From assembly GCF_030272615.1 (NCBI RefSeq), contig NC_081408.1, positions 303,959,450 through 304,023,449 on the forward strand: DNA of 64,000 bases, in the 5' to 3' direction. Positions within the stretch are counted from its first letter, which is position 1. Each line of letters begins with the position of its first letter. The translations under genes were made by a program, and so were the position numbers. The stretch comes from Cryptomeria japonica (taxonomy: Eukaryota > Streptophyta > Pinopsida > Cupressales > Cupressaceae). Positions 34,663 to 47,433 of the stretch are shown in pieces. The notes beneath the pieces are model-generated. The model did not search any database, was not told where the DNA came from, and was given only the letters and a program-made list of their open reading frames with translations.

Positions 34663-37600
34663 TTGATTAAAATGAGAGGGTCCATTATGAGGCCTACTCT
34701 ACAAAAATTAGGCCGCACCTCTTGCCTAGTTAGTTCACTCCCAGAGATGGGAGATACTTCATTAGCCCCGACGGATCTCTCTGATTCTCTTGAGAGAACC
34801 AAAAACCCAATTCAGAATTCAATGATGGAGAGAATAGTGAAGAGTGGTTTGATTGAGTCTGCCACATTTCCCATTGCTGCACCATGCCCGGAGTTAGTAT
34901 TGGAATGTATGAATAGGTATGATGCAGAGCATAGGTGTATCAGGAACATTATGGTGAAGTGCTATTAAAAATAGACAGGGAGACCATAATGGAAGCTATG
35001 GGCATACCTCATAAGGAGCCATTTGATGACTGGACTATTGTCACTTTGTACTCCTTCTTTTCTGAGAAGAAAAGTACTTATAAAAGTGTGATTGGTAGGA
35101 ATTGGTTGTTGAAGATTCAAAAGGGGGGGTCCAGGTTACCAAGGTCACTTACTAGAGAACACTTCATAACAGAGGTGTGAGACATTGTCATTCTGTTGAA
35201 TAGGTTAAAAGGAAATGCTCATGCCTTCTATTGGGAAGGCTAGATGTACTTATACATCCAAGTCATGCTGAATGGAAGCACCTACCTGGATTGGGGGTAG
35301 ATAATTGTAGAAAGATTGCATGAGAGTCTGAACAGGTTTGCAGGAATGAGTGATTTCTTTATGTCTTCATATTTTTTTTATATGCTTGCTTGTACCTGGC
35401 ATTAGAATGGCCTATATCATGAACCCTGGACTGATGGAATAAGGGTATATGAATATTACCCTCACCTACAGGAACAAAGATATGCAGAGAATTTTATGAG
35501 ATGGAATGACATTTTTGCAGGGAGATTGGTTTATGAATTACAAGGAAACACAAATAAGAGGTTGATAATGGAGGCCATGGAATTTATCGACATTTATGGT
35601 AGTTACTTCATCCAATTCTCTCAGTTCACTTATATCAGAGTTGGCAGTTTTTAGGGTGAACCTTTCAGGTTACCCAGGTTTGTTTTGGATAGTTATGTTT
35701 TAATCAAAGTTTATCGTCAGCTAGCATAAATTGACAAGAAGAGTGGATGGAAGTCCAGGGTGGTATTTTTTGTAGAACTTGGACACTATAGGTGTGCATC
35801 TATTTCAGACGCATTCAACCTTGAACTGGAACTCAAGAAGTTCAAATTGTAGTTGTATGTTGCCAAATACAAATTTGACAGTTAGGGATTTTTTATGGAG
35901 AATTTAGATGTTGATAGTGGTTTTCAACATGAACCTCAGTTGGAGGATTATTGGGAGAACTGTGTTGATGAGTTTGAAGTTAGAAGAAGGTTGTGGTCAA
36001 GGTTCACAGTTCAACAAATTGTAACAATGGGCTTATCCATGAATGTTTCTGGGATGCAATAAGATGGAGATGAGGAAGTAGTTGATCCCAAGTTTGATGA
36101 AAGGATACGGGGACAACCTATCCAAAAAATTGATTGAATAGGAAAGGGGATGATAGCATTCAGGCCAAAACTTTTAATGTGATAAAAAGAATAGAAAAAT
36201 GGTTGAAAGATTGTCATTTTAGACAAAGGCCTATACCTACACCTAAAGATAAGAGAGTTGGTTGAACTCGTGTGACTTCCCAAACATATCTTCCTTCTTC
36301 TAACATTACTGTTGATATTGTAGGTGATGAAAAATAGAGGACAAAGAAGGCCAAGATTGCAAATTTAGGAGAGTCTTCTTTGGGTTCCACCTCTACCTGT
36401 ATTACCAGATCACTTAGTAGAAAAAGCTATCATAAAACCCTTGCAAGTTCATTGGTAGTAGACTTGGATCTTGAGGAAGAAATACAAGAAGTAATGGATA
36501 CTTAGATGCAGGATCAACCCATCACAGATGCTACAGATAAAGGAAAGGAAATTCAACAACCTGAGGATTCTGTGAATACTATGGTTGTTATCACCATTGC
36601 CAAGGGGAACATCCACCGATCCTAAGTGGGTGAGTGCTTCACTTGCTAAGAAGAGGAATGTAATTCATATTTCAATCCCAATGGAAGATATGGTCAACAA
36701 GTGTCTAGGAATAACTTCAAAGTCTAAAAGACTTAAAATAGAAACCATGATCAATGTGGATAAGCAAACAGGACACTGGTTTGTAGAAGCGGCTAGACCC
36801 CCAACAGATAAGGAGGTCAAGAATATCATTGAGAAAAATTTCATCATTAAAAAGATTGATCTAGGGGAAACTTCCCAGGATTCTGATGCAAAACATTTGG
36901 AGACTTCAACCAAAAGGATCCTCACTAGGACTTGGAAGGATGAAAAAGACAAAGATGAGATGAAGCAGATTATAATGCAAATGGCTCAATATATCAATGT
37001 TATCCTGAATCCAAATCCTCAACCACTTTCCCAAGTTTCTCTGTCATTTAACCCAAAATCACCCATGAACCAGGAGTTACTTGATCAGTTTCAAAGGAGT
37101 CAGATGATTGCAGATGTATTTTGTGAATGGCTTGAATTGATCGCACAATAGGGAACTAGTTATATTTCCGGTTTGGTCAAAGTGTTCAAGAACGCAGAGT
37201 CTATGGGGAAAGAGTTCGAAACAGAAATAGTTTCTTGGGAGAAAGAGAAAAGTAAATGGCTGGCTATGCTGAGGTAGATGAGAGATACTCAAAGATATGG
37301 AGTGATGAACTTCCTCACTGAAATACTAGTGCACGACCTTGATGATAATGTACTCTTTGTTTGCAAAGAGAATAATGAGTGGAGAAACTCAATCATTCAG
37401 CAAGGACACGAGGAATTCCTCAAGCTTCTAAAAGAATTGAAAGAATTGACTAACACTATGCAAAAAGACATGAAGTGCACAGATCTTCAGCTTCTAAAAG
37501 AGGATAAGAAAACACTTGAGGATTCATTAGACATGATCCAAGTTTTCAAAGATCGAGTACAAAAAATTCAGGAAGCAAAGTCCTTGACAATTGAAGATTT

Positions 37601-37790
37601 CTCAAAGGTTGCAAGAATTGAATTTATGTTGGTTGCCTGCTTCGATCATCTGGAAATGCATAAGGGTAAGGTCCTACAGGTAAGCAAAAAGAAAGAGGTA
37701 TGGAAGCATCTAATCCTACATATAGGCCTCCCACATTACCAACTCATTTTGAGCTTCTCTTCAGCTCTCCTAGAATGGTGGAACATTTGA
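34663..37790 (+). pseudogene. Element H: long ORF of unknown function (decayed)
   Basis: A protein-like reading of about 1,000 codons runs through this interval with about ten stops, mostly TAG, and at least three frame changes (near 34945, 36170 and 36580). The N-terminal two thirds are rich in aromatic residues, with words such as EPFDDWTIVTLYSFF and GSYFIQFSQFTYI. The last third is helical and charged (36585-37151 and 37278-37790). The layout of a globular aromatic part, a charged linker and a coiled-coil tail resembles ORF2 of J and E, but I cannot align them with confidence. I see no enzyme motif. Confidence 0.6.
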
Positions 37791-38660
37791 AGCACTCCCA
37801 CATCACAAGACAAACAGGTTGAATCCACGTCATCTACAGGAGTCTGATCGTGCCTCTGTTGCTTGCAACTTATGCCGCTTTTCTAGTTTAGTTATTGTTT
37901 TTTTAGTTTTAAGAAACTAAACTTCTTTAACTATGGGATAGAGTTAATCATTTGACTTTGGTTTTATTTGTAACAAACTATCATTGCCTAGTGGCTATTT
38001 ATATGGTTCTAAAAGTTTTTTTAAAGGTCCAAAATTTTTTGATTGAAGGAACAAACTTAGTTTTCTCTGGATTTTTCAGTGTAGATATTTCTGGTACTTT
38101 AATGAAATGATATTTTGATGTGATCTTCAAATATGTGTGTTTGAAAGATTAGCAATCTCTATTGGGATGTATAATTATGTGTGGAATATGTTATTTCATT
38201 ACCAATTATTTCTTAGTCTATGAATTCATTGATTTTCTTTTGTTTAAAAGGTGCTTCATTATTGTTTAAATGGCTCTGATCCCCCTTGTCTTGTGAGGTA
38301 TGAGTGAGAATCGATCAACATTTACACTACTTTGAGTATTGTGGGTGGAATAAGTTTTATATTGAATGGATATGTGCAGGAGTAAAGTCTGTGAGCTTTA
38401 CACTTATTAATAAATATCTTGTAGCGTTCTTTTGTATTGACAAATGAATGTGAAAGGCTTTCTCACTTTCTGGTGAAAAGTGTGTTTATTTTTTAGTAAT
38501 CTGCATAAAAATTTATTGAACATCATACGAGGAGCTACAATCTTATGTAGAGGGTAAACCTTAACTCGGTTCATCCAACTGTTGGTTTATTTTCTTTTTC
38601 ATGAAGGGTATGAACGAGTCATTATTTTAAAAGCATATAAAATTCAAAGAAAAGGAAAAT
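37791..38660. other. Unassigned DNA downstream of the H ORF
   Basis: This is AT-rich sequence without a coding frame, probably 3' noncoding DNA of element H. I found no purine tract with an LTR behind it, so the 3' end of H may have been lost or displaced by the next element. Confidence 0.45.
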
Positions 38661-38661
38661 G

Positions 38662-39542
38662 TGTTAACCAACACTCACTAACCTTCTTCTAGATTCTTCT
38701 AACCCCTTCTAAATTAGCCTAATTCCCCTTCTAATCACTTGCACAATCCTAGCCCCAAATTAACCATTTAAGACTCTTACAAAGTCTTAATGGCTTCCCT
38801 TCTTCAACAAGTTAACCCACATGGGTTTTATCCCTTTGGTCAAAGTTTACCCATTGGAAAATAACATTACCATTGGATAAAAGATTTCTCCCATAACCAC
38901 AACCATCCATGATAACCCTCATGTCTTCTCAAGAATTAAATGCTTCTCCCCCCTCCTCTCAAGCCCTCTCCTCTCAAGCCCTCTCATATTGACACTTGTC
39001 AACATGAGATTGGTTTGAAAACTATCACATGGATTGAGGATCATGCAATCCTAGCCCTCTAGAAGCCAGATCAATCTTGACAATTCATTCAACTATTTTT
39101 CCTATAAATAGAACTCGCATCCTCAATAAAAGAAGGAAGCATTTTAGCATTGTTATTATACCTACATAGGCATTAAAACTCAAGCTTTCTCATAGCAACA
39201 TTAATCTTTTGCATTAGCATAGCAATAGGAGTTCATCATTTTCAACCATTTCAATACTGCATTCGGCATCCATGGCTTCATGCTAAATGGAGACCTACAC
39301 TCACACATTGGGATCTTGGAGAGGAGAAGAACAAGGGAGACACATCAAGTGAACAATGGGAGCTTCTTAGGGAGTCTTTTCTCTCTTATTTGGCTAGTTA
39401 TTTATTTATATTATATGCTTTATTCTTATTTGATATGTAGTGTGGACAAATTTTAGTCATTTGTTTTGGTTTTTGGTTGAAGACTAACATATTAACATTT
39501 GAGGTTTCTTTTTGGCTTAAATGTCCCCTTTCATGTGCATCA
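38662..39542 (+). repeat. Putative LTR of Ty3 element F
   Basis: The block begins TGTTAACCAACACTC and ends ATGTGCATCA, giving about 880 bp. It has a TATA box (39112-39120) and an AATAAA at 39125-39130. TTTTGGTGAACTTGACGTG follows and could be a primer site, but I cannot name the tRNA. It is upstream of the Ty3 gag at 43570 in the same orientation, separated by a repeat-rich leader. The assignment is tentative. Confidence 0.4.
39112..39120 (+). promoter_or_regulatory. TATA box in putative LTR F
   Basis: CTATAAATA lies in a pyrimidine-rich stretch, followed 5 bases later by AATAAA. The arrangement is common in plant LTRs. The function is inferred. Confidence 0.45.
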
Positions 39543-39822
39543 TTTTGGTGAACTTGACGTGAATCTGATACTACTAAGCATGTGTGTTTTTGAGTTTTGG
39601 GAGTCTTGTGCTTGTAGGTTAAAAATCTTCTTTAAGGAGATCTTGGAGGTTGAATTTTATGAATAGCCTTGTTTTTACTCTCATTATATTTGTAGAACTT
39701 ATATAGTGTATATTGCAGTTTTTTTTTTTTTGCTGGTTCAAAATAAAATAAATATTATTTTTTTTGGCAAACTGTGCATACACAACTAACTATGTAATAT
39801 ATAGCAACTGTGTATACACAGT

Positions 39823-39906
39823 GGTTGTTCTTAACACAGTCCACAGACTGTGTTCACAACCCATGGTTGTTCTTAACATAGTCCATGGACTGTGAGCACA
39901 ACACAT
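39823..39906. repeat. Two-copy 42-bp tandem repeat
   Basis: GGTTGTTCTTAACA starts at 39823 and at 39865. Each copy contains an imperfect palindrome around AGTCCACAGACTGT or AGTCCATGGACTGT. A third, partial copy (GGCTGTGCAT) follows. Confidence 0.8.
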
Positions 39907-39964
39907 GGCTGTGCATAGTATCGCGGGGCCCCCAATTTTTTTTTAATTTTAGTTTTAAATTTTC

Positions 39965-40190
39965 ATTAATAAATTTTAATTTATAAAATATAATTTTATA
40001 TTTTAAAAGTTCATTAATAAATTTTAATTTATAAAATTTGATATCTTATACTTTAAAATTTTATTAATAAATTTTTATTTATAAAACTTGATATTTTATA
40101 TTTTAAATTTTTATTAATAAATTTTGATTTATAAAATTTTATTTTATAAATTTTAAAATTTTATTGATAAATTTTGATCTATAAAGTTGG
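39965..40190. repeat. AT-rich minisatellite, five units of 48-50 bp
   Basis: Units begin ATTAATAAATTTT (ATTGATAAATTTT in the last) at 39965, 40013, 40063, 40113 and 40163. Each continues with a variant of TATTTATAAAA and a T/A-rich tail. The last copy is incomplete. Confidence 0.85.
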
Positions 40191-40439
40191 ATTTTTATAA
40201 ATGACCAAAGGTTGATTTATGCAAAAGAATTGGGCATTGTTATTTTTAAATTCGCTCTTTCATGTATACCCTCTAAATCCATTTCTTGTGCTTGCAAGAC
40301 ATCAAGGAGCATCATTCTAACACATCACTTGCAAGTTTTGGAAGACTTTCAAATTTGCAATCTTGTTTATTTTTAACTCGTTTTAATGGTGCAAAATTGA
40401 CCAATCCTAGGATAGGCAATTTTTTATTTTTTTAAATTT

Positions 40440-40880
40440 TGAGCAACAAATGGTCTAAAACGAATAATCATAATTTTCTATCTTGGTTAAAATGAACAAT
40501 CACATTGTCATTTTGCTACAATCTTGGCTTAAAATGAACATACATTTTGCGATATCGATTAAAAGTGAACATTCACATTGTCTTATTTGGCGCAACAATT
40601 TGGTTTAAAATGAACAATTGTTTTGCGATCTTGGTTTAAAAAGAACAATCAACTTGTCATTTTGGGATTGAACTCACATTTTTATCTTGCAAGTGGTGAA
40701 AATAACACAACACTTTTCATTTCAAGAAAATGATGTTATCGATTTTATCCTTTCTTACAAATGGTAAAAAGAACAACTCATTTTATGGTGTTGGCATAAA
40801 AAGAATCCTCATGCATGATTGACAACTACAAACTCACATTTTGCAATCTGGTTTTAAAATGAACTCGCATTTTGCAACAA
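40440..40880. repeat. Degenerate repeats with AAAATGAAC words
   Basis: Variants of TTGGTTTAAAATGAACAATC and ACATTGTCATTTTG recur every 35-70 bases. Spacing is irregular and copies are diverged. Repeats in untranslated parts are known in Tat/Ogre-type Ty3 elements, which would fit the leader of element F, but this is inference. Confidence 0.6.
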
Positions 40881-40889
40881 AGGATTAAT

Positions 40890-43560
40890 TGAACAATTGT
40901 CTACCATGCTTGTAAAGTGATAGGCTTATTCTCTCCCCTTGATTGGGTGATCAAAATGCCAAACTCCCTTTCAATTTTTACAAATTAGGATAAATCCTTT
41001 AGCAGGTCGTTGAGAGGGGAGTAACCTAAGTGGGGAACTACTAACGCTAAGTATTCCAACCCACTATAATCAAATGTGGATTGTGATGAAAATCACATCC
41101 AATGGTTTTTCTCATTGATTAGCCTTCCCCCAATATCCTTGAGATATAAAAAGCCTTTGTTCTAAAGGTTGGGATGTTGAAGATATTATAGCTATGGTAG
41201 GACTCCCCTGACCAACCTAGCTATCCAAATGTCTAATTGTCCTATCGGCCCTAGACATTTGGTTATTCAATTTACTTGTTCGGTTAAACATGATTTGTAT
41301 TTTAACTTCAAATCAATTATGATTACCGTTTGCCATGTCATATTTACTATAGTCACATATATCCGATTATCTACTTACATTATATAATTGAGGGTTGACT
41401 ATGATCAGTTTAATCATATTTATTATTGCATTGACTTGTAATCGATTTATCATATCGGACTTGTTATGTATTGGTTAATTTTATTATGCATAACCGGTCC
41501 TAATTGAATTGGTTGAATGTAAACACGATTACAATTATGAATTGGTTTTGCATCCAATTGCCATCATGACTCTTCATATAGAGTCACAAATTATTAAGTT
41601 ATCTTTAAGGTATCATATATTAATATGATACATTTCTTTTGAATGGCAATAAGGTGAATGATATAATAAGCAAGCAATTCATGGGAAATCAATATTAACA
41701 TATTGATAATATACATACATTGAATTATATACAACAATACGTGAACACTGCAATTCATAATTACCATCAACCTAAAGGAGGTCGATATTATACAACAATC
41801 TATTATCATTAGAGATCGTGACTATACATATAAACCTTGTATATCATATATATTGTGATAGATTGGATCTCATCTAAATTATGATAAATACACACATAAA
41901 TTTTTGATCTTCACACACAATGAATTCAACAGACATTTTGCTAATTGGATTTGTACCTTACATAGTTTAATTGATATCAAACTGAAATCAAGTTTAAATA
42001 AAATTTAAAACTACCTACTTATACAATCTGATCAAATTTCAACATGGGAATCCTCCTAAGGGAGTTTATCATTTAAGACCAAACAAAAGCTCGACTAAAA
42101 AGATTTAAGAGTAGAAGCCAAATAGAGTTAGTTATCCAAACTTTGATAATATCATAGTGCAAGGGTGGGGAAGAATGCACTGGCAAGACACTCACCATAC
42201 ATCTCCCAAGAAAATGATCCAATTGAGGAGCAATTCTCTTTAGTTCAACTTCTGGCAAAAGGAAAAAAAATAGGCTCACCCTCAGGTGTGACAGGGTTGT
42301 TTGAGATGAAGGAGTATCATGATGTGGGCTACAATCTTAGGAATGATCTTTTTGACCTTAGGAGAGTCTAACTTATTTGTATTTCAATTGTTCAAAAACT
42401 TGTGAAAAACAAAAGAGGATTTGAAAAAATCCTAAACATACACATTTCATCAAAGTCAAATCAAAGATTGAAGAAAAGAAGTGTATATGTGCTTGTGTGC
42501 TTGACGTGTCTTCTTGTCAAAGGGATCAAACATTTGAAACAAAGTTACACCCCAACAAAAATACACCAATAGTATAAAAAAACAAATCACCACAAGACTT
42601 ACAAATGCATCATATCATCAAGCATATCAAGAAATCCATATATCGTCATCTTGAGAAGAAGAAACCGAGCCAAAAAGAGATCTTAAAGAAGAGAAAATTT
42701 CTCTACATAAACCACAAACTCTTGTTCAAACATTGAACATTCCTTCACTATTTTCACAAATATCTACATGGTCATGGGCATGAGTTTGATGAGGAATCTT
42801 TAAATACACGTGACTTTCAACAAAGATCTTCCTTGTCCCAATCTCTCAATAAAAGTGGTAAAATATCATCGTCATATCTACCTAAACAAGAAATCACCTA
42901 TTGAGTTATCTTCCATCTAGGATAGTATTTCATCAACTCATCTTCTTTCAAAATATCATCCACTATCTTACATTCTACAACTCACAATCACTTAGAAGAA
43001 ATTCCAAGGTTTCACATTTCCTCTTCTTCATCATCATTCTACAAAAGCATCTTTTACATTTCATCTTCTTCATTATTCAATCAAAACACATCTTATACAT
43101 TCCACCTTATCATTTTCTCAAAAATCATTCCAAATCAATTTTACACTCATTCCCAAACACCAAAATTTCATTCAAATCTAAAAAATAGAGAGGTTTTGTC
43201 CATAGTTATTTTAGATATTTTTAATCACAAACAACAAATATTCTCTCATTATGTGTCTACATCTAGGATCAATCATCCTAAGGGACATTAATAGGGATCA
43301 TAAATAGGTTAAAACTAGCTCTTGAGTGCATCTTTTCATGGTTAGGTAGCTTGTGATTTATAAACACAAACCTTGCCCTCATCTCACAATTTTTGAAAAC
43401 CAACCAAGTAATTTTTAAAGAGGACTTTGTTAACATCAAACCCTTAGTAAAAGAGATCACTCATCCATAAAAAAATTCAAACTCATTTTCACCATCATCA
43501 AATCATGGAACTCTAAAAAGGGATCAACCACCCACTTTTCACTAATCTCAAATAAAAAAC
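40890..43560. other. Long noncoding stretch upstream of the F gag
   Basis: I see no convincing gene. Short frames (41594-41809, 42165-42371, 42901-43188) lack protein character. The stretch may be the leader of Ty3 element F, which would then be about 4 kb long, or may include other insertions. Confidence 0.45.
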
Positions 43561-43569
43561 TCAAACATG

Positions 43570-44298
43570 GTTAGGATTAGGTCTCAAAGTCAGAGACACC
43601 TAAAAAATCAAATATGGGAAGAGGAAGAAAATATCAACCCCTTTGCACGAGAAGAAGATTCACAAACTCCTACACAAGTAGAAATAGAGGAGGCAACTAG
43701 TAATCCTAGGTTCAACAAACTCTTTGATTAGATTCTTAAACGGAGCTCTGACACCCATTTCCTATGACTTTCTCAAGAGGGAGAAATACTCCCTCTAGAC
43801 TTTTAAATATCACAACTTGGGGAAACACTAGAACAAGCCCAACACATTCATCAAAAAGAAAGAAATCAAGATGGCAGGAGAGCGAGAAATACCCACAATT
43901 ATGATGACAACTATCAACAAGGGAACATCCTACCTCCTCCCACAAAAATGGATATGTTGAGACAACAAGTACAAGACCTAGCCCACCAATAAATTCAAGG
44001 AAGGCATAAAAGAGATATTCTCTTGAAGATATATGTCCATATCCATTTGATAGGAACATGGTCACGGTCCCTTTCCCATGCAATTTTGAGACTCCAAAAT
44101 TTGACAAATACAAAGGAAAGGGAGATCCAAGGGACCATGTGTAAGAATTATACTCTAGTTTCTTAGAGGTTCCATATGGCTAAACTTCCTTAATGCACCT
44201 CTTCCCCCAAAGTTTAGGAGGCTCATCTATGCAATGGTTTTCATGCTTGCCCAACAAGATCAGGACATTTGATGACTTAGTGCAATAATTAGTCACTC
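43570..44298 (+). pseudogene. Ty3 element F: gag N-terminal part (decayed, cut by Copia C)
   Basis: The ATG at 43570 begins a charged region. Near 44080-44298 come FETPKFDKYKGKGDPRDHV and then SLMHLFPQSLGGSSMQWF and TFDDLVQ, the standard core of Ty3 gag (Retrotrans_gag). Several stops and frame changes are present. Similarity ends exactly where LTR C begins at 44299, so the element was cut by that insertion; the rest would lie beyond Copia C, outside the window. Confidence 0.85.
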
Positions 44299-45787
44299 TG
44301 TTAGTAAGATGAGATGGGGGGTGAATCATATAAACTCACTATTCAATACATTCATCAGATTCAACCTTGGTAGCCTTTACTTAAATATGCAACCTAGATT
44401 GTAAATCATTCAAACTCATAAATTGACAAAATTAAAACATCACAACACATTTGAGACCAAATTTAATGTGGAAACCCAAATAGGGAAAAACCACTATGGG
44501 ATTTCGAACCCACTAAGAAATATACCCTCCTAGAGTATGCTTGGTTAAAAGCCAATCCTATTACAAATTACGTAAACACATTGCTAGATGTAACCCGGTT
44601 AAGGGATTTCCCTCAGATCTGTTAGAATCTTTCACTTTGTTAGAAGCGAACTTGTCAAAGGATTTCAAACACTCATTTAGAATGTTACCTTGCTAGAGGA
44701 TTTACAAATAAGACTGTTAGGTCCACTCGGTTAAGAGATTTCCTGTCACTTACAGAATAAATAACAGCAATAGAATATATCTGCAACTTCACATCTGAAA
44801 TGCTAAAATAGATTCTATGTGCTCAATATACTCAAGATAATCTTTTCATATGACTTATCTTTCTCCTTGCTGGGCTTCTCAATTTGTTCATCAATCAGAT
44901 CTTCAATATTTTGTGCTCAGTGATCACTATAGCAACATCACTTTTCTTCTATTTGCCAACCTTCATTGTTCATCAACAATTCCTAACCGCTTAATCTCCT
45001 TGATCACATTTCCCATGATCAATCTTAGCCATCAGATCATCATACTTGACTAGGTTCATTGAATCTTTTGATCTAAAAAAATGTTTTACCTCACCTTGAA
45101 ACTTGTATTCCTTCCTTGGTACTTGTGCTAGGTTATGACCGTTCAATCTGTGCTATAGATCTAATTCTTGTATTTTCATTGTCGTAGATCCTCAACAAAC
45201 TTCTTGCATGTCATACCAATCATCTATACATCTCCAGCTCATTGGCATCCTTCATTTAATAATGCTTTTATTCATCCAAAGCATTTTGTTACTGCTTGGT
45301 TGATACTCGGTTAATACTGAACTTCACTCGGTAGACATTCTACCTTCTTTAACCAATATCGATAACCTTAGTGTTTACTGACTAGCTCCTTGCTCAGTAA
45401 CTTAGAAAAGTATTAAACATATATTCATTTTATTGCATGAAATCTTTTCTCCTTCTTGATCAGTCTTTGAATACACATATATAGGATATCAAAACGATCA
45501 AAACAAAATCTCATCACTGTCTAACTCAGTAATAGTTTCCCATTTGAATAACTTATTATTCCCCTTCATTTTCACATTCATTCTGTATCACTTACCGACA
45601 TCTTTATACTCATCAAAACATACTTCTTAAGATATGGCAACATCATACTAAATCAGAAAATCAATATCTTGACATCAATGACAAAATAATATTATTAAGA
45701 CAATAAATATCCTTTATTAGTTATATCAATAATCTGCAACAACCTTCTCAATATCCTTATACCAACAAACTTATTGAAATTCCAACA
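44299..45787 (-). repeat. 3' LTR of Copia element C (1489 bp)
   Basis: It begins TGTTAGTAAG and ends ATTCCAACA, directly followed by the purine tract TCTCCCCCTTTGG (minus-strand sense). It shares with elements 1, 2, A and J the block GGGAAAAACCA followed by a TGGGATT-type word, and the G-run with GTGAATCA near its end. Only a weak 4-bp stem (44309-44312 with 44326-44329) is left of the hairpin. Confidence 0.85.
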
Positions 45788-46181
45788 ATCTCCCCCTTTG
45801 GCATTGATGGCAATACCAACTTTAATTCATTTCAATTGATTCGGATTCAAATTGTTGTAAAACTGTATGTTGTTATCCTTGATTTCTCCTGAAATTCTCT
45901 CTCCCAGTCATTAGTCTTCTCCTATCTTCTCCTATTAGTCTTCTCCCCCTTTGACAACAATGCCAAAAAGTAAAACTAATTCATGATTCCTTCCCCTGTG
46001 AAGTAATTTCCTTGCAATTAAAACATATACAAATGTATCACCTCAGTCTAGGTCAGAGCTTCTTGTCTTCAATCACTACTTCCTGTACAACTTTAGGCGA
46101 CCTCCTAAAGTGTATAAATCAGCATCAACTCATAAATAGTATTATGTAGAGTCATAGAATTGATGCTCTCACCGAACACAG
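45788..46181 (-). other. 3' untranslated region and purine tracts of Copia C
   Basis: The tract next to the LTR (45789-45801) is followed by a second C-rich copy near 45935-45955. The stop codon of the polyprotein is at 46182, so the untranslated region is about 390 bases. Confidence 0.7.
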
Positions 46182-46250
46182 TCAGTGAGTAGAAGATAGG
46201 GCTAGGACCCCTAACTTGCTTCTAAGATACTCAAAAGTGTCCCTAGGTAG
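46182..46250 (-). pseudogene. Copia C: last codons of RNase H
   Basis: On the minus strand the segment contains TFEYLRSKLGV and ends at a TGA. This is the standard C-terminal end that follows FTKPLP in Copia. The first half of the same domain lies 14.66 kb away at 60917, and the frame is continuous if unit E and one 5-bp target copy are left out. Confidence 0.92.
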
Positions 46251-47371
46251 TGTTACTACTTATCAAGTTACCATTAGTTTCATGTCAAAGTTATACTATA
46301 TACTCTGGTCAGTTACTACTACTGAAATATTCAGTCGACTATAGAAGAAAGTAGTCTCAGAGCATAGTTTACATCAAGTTGCCTACCGAGTATCATTCCA
46401 TGTCTACCAAGCAGCAAAGATGACACACTGAGTTGATATACACCAAGTTAAATGTGTTACTAGATTCACTGAACCTGGACATACATATGAAAACATGTTA
46501 CAAGATTGAGGAACATCTAACCGTTATCACATTGGAAATTGCACTTAAAGATTGTGTATGATTTTGAGGTCATCTAACCAATGAAATATCTTGCATGGTT
46601 ATTCATTTGATAAATTATATTTGTAAGATCGAAGCAATGAATGGATCACCAACATAAGAGATCTATTTATATAGCATGAGTTAAGAATTAACCAAGTATG
46701 TGCATGAGTGTAAGGAGACTGTTACAGAGACATAGAGGTCACCGAGAAGGATTTCAGAGAACAGTTTAAGAATAGAGTAAATAGAAGGGTTTATCAAGTT
46801 ACTATATGGGTTACCAAGGTATGTTGTAAGCAAGGTAATTGTATTCTGGGCACATAGAATCTGCTATAACATTCCAGATGTAAAGTTGTAGATATTTGTA
46901 ATGATTTTATTGTAATATTTTGAAGTTGTAAGAGAAACCTTTAACAGGGTAAAAGACTCTAATCAAGTCTATAAATTGTAAAGCCTCTAACCAGGTGCAA
47001 CATTTAGTTAAGTGTTGTAAAATCCATTAGCAAGGTAGATCTAACAGATCTTATTACTCCTAACAGGGTAAGCTATCAGAAATAGCTAAACATGTAGTTC
47101 TAACTAAGCACCCTTTACTATTGCAGTAGTGAAGTTGTGGGTGTCATCCCCACAACAGTTTTTCTCTCTAACCAAGAGTTTCTACGTAACCAGAATATAT
47201 GTGTTATGGAGTGAATCATGTATGATTTTTATCTATTTGTTTTAGCTTTATATTATGTTATTGCACTATTCGGTTTATGCATAACAGTAAATTTATTGTT
47301 GAAGAAAAGTTTTGGAGTACTGATTCACCCCTCCCCTCTTAGTACATTAGCTTTCCATATTGGGCCTAACA
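46251..47371 (+). repeat. Left LTR of E (1121 bp)
   Basis: It runs from TGTTACTACT to GGGCCTAACA. Relative to the other two it lacks about 19 bases near 46330 between short CAGTCG/AGTCGG repeats, a typical slippage deletion. The stem GTACTGA (47317-47323) pairs with TTAGTAC (47339-47345), with one G-U pair. Confidence 0.93.
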
Positions 47372-47373
47372 AT

Positions 47374-47386
47374 TGGTATCAGAGCG
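47374..47386 (+). other. Primer binding site, E copy 1
   Basis: TGGTATCAGAGCG lies two bases after the LTR and is the standard initiator-Met site. Confidence 0.93.
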
Positions 47387-47433
47387 TCAATCTTGGAAAA
47401 GGGTTTAACTGCCTAAAGAGAAAGATCTTATGA

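Noticed and set aside
39965-40880. Possible CRISPR-like array
   Set aside because: Units are adjacent or irregular without constant-length unique spacers, and the setting is a plant retrotransposon.
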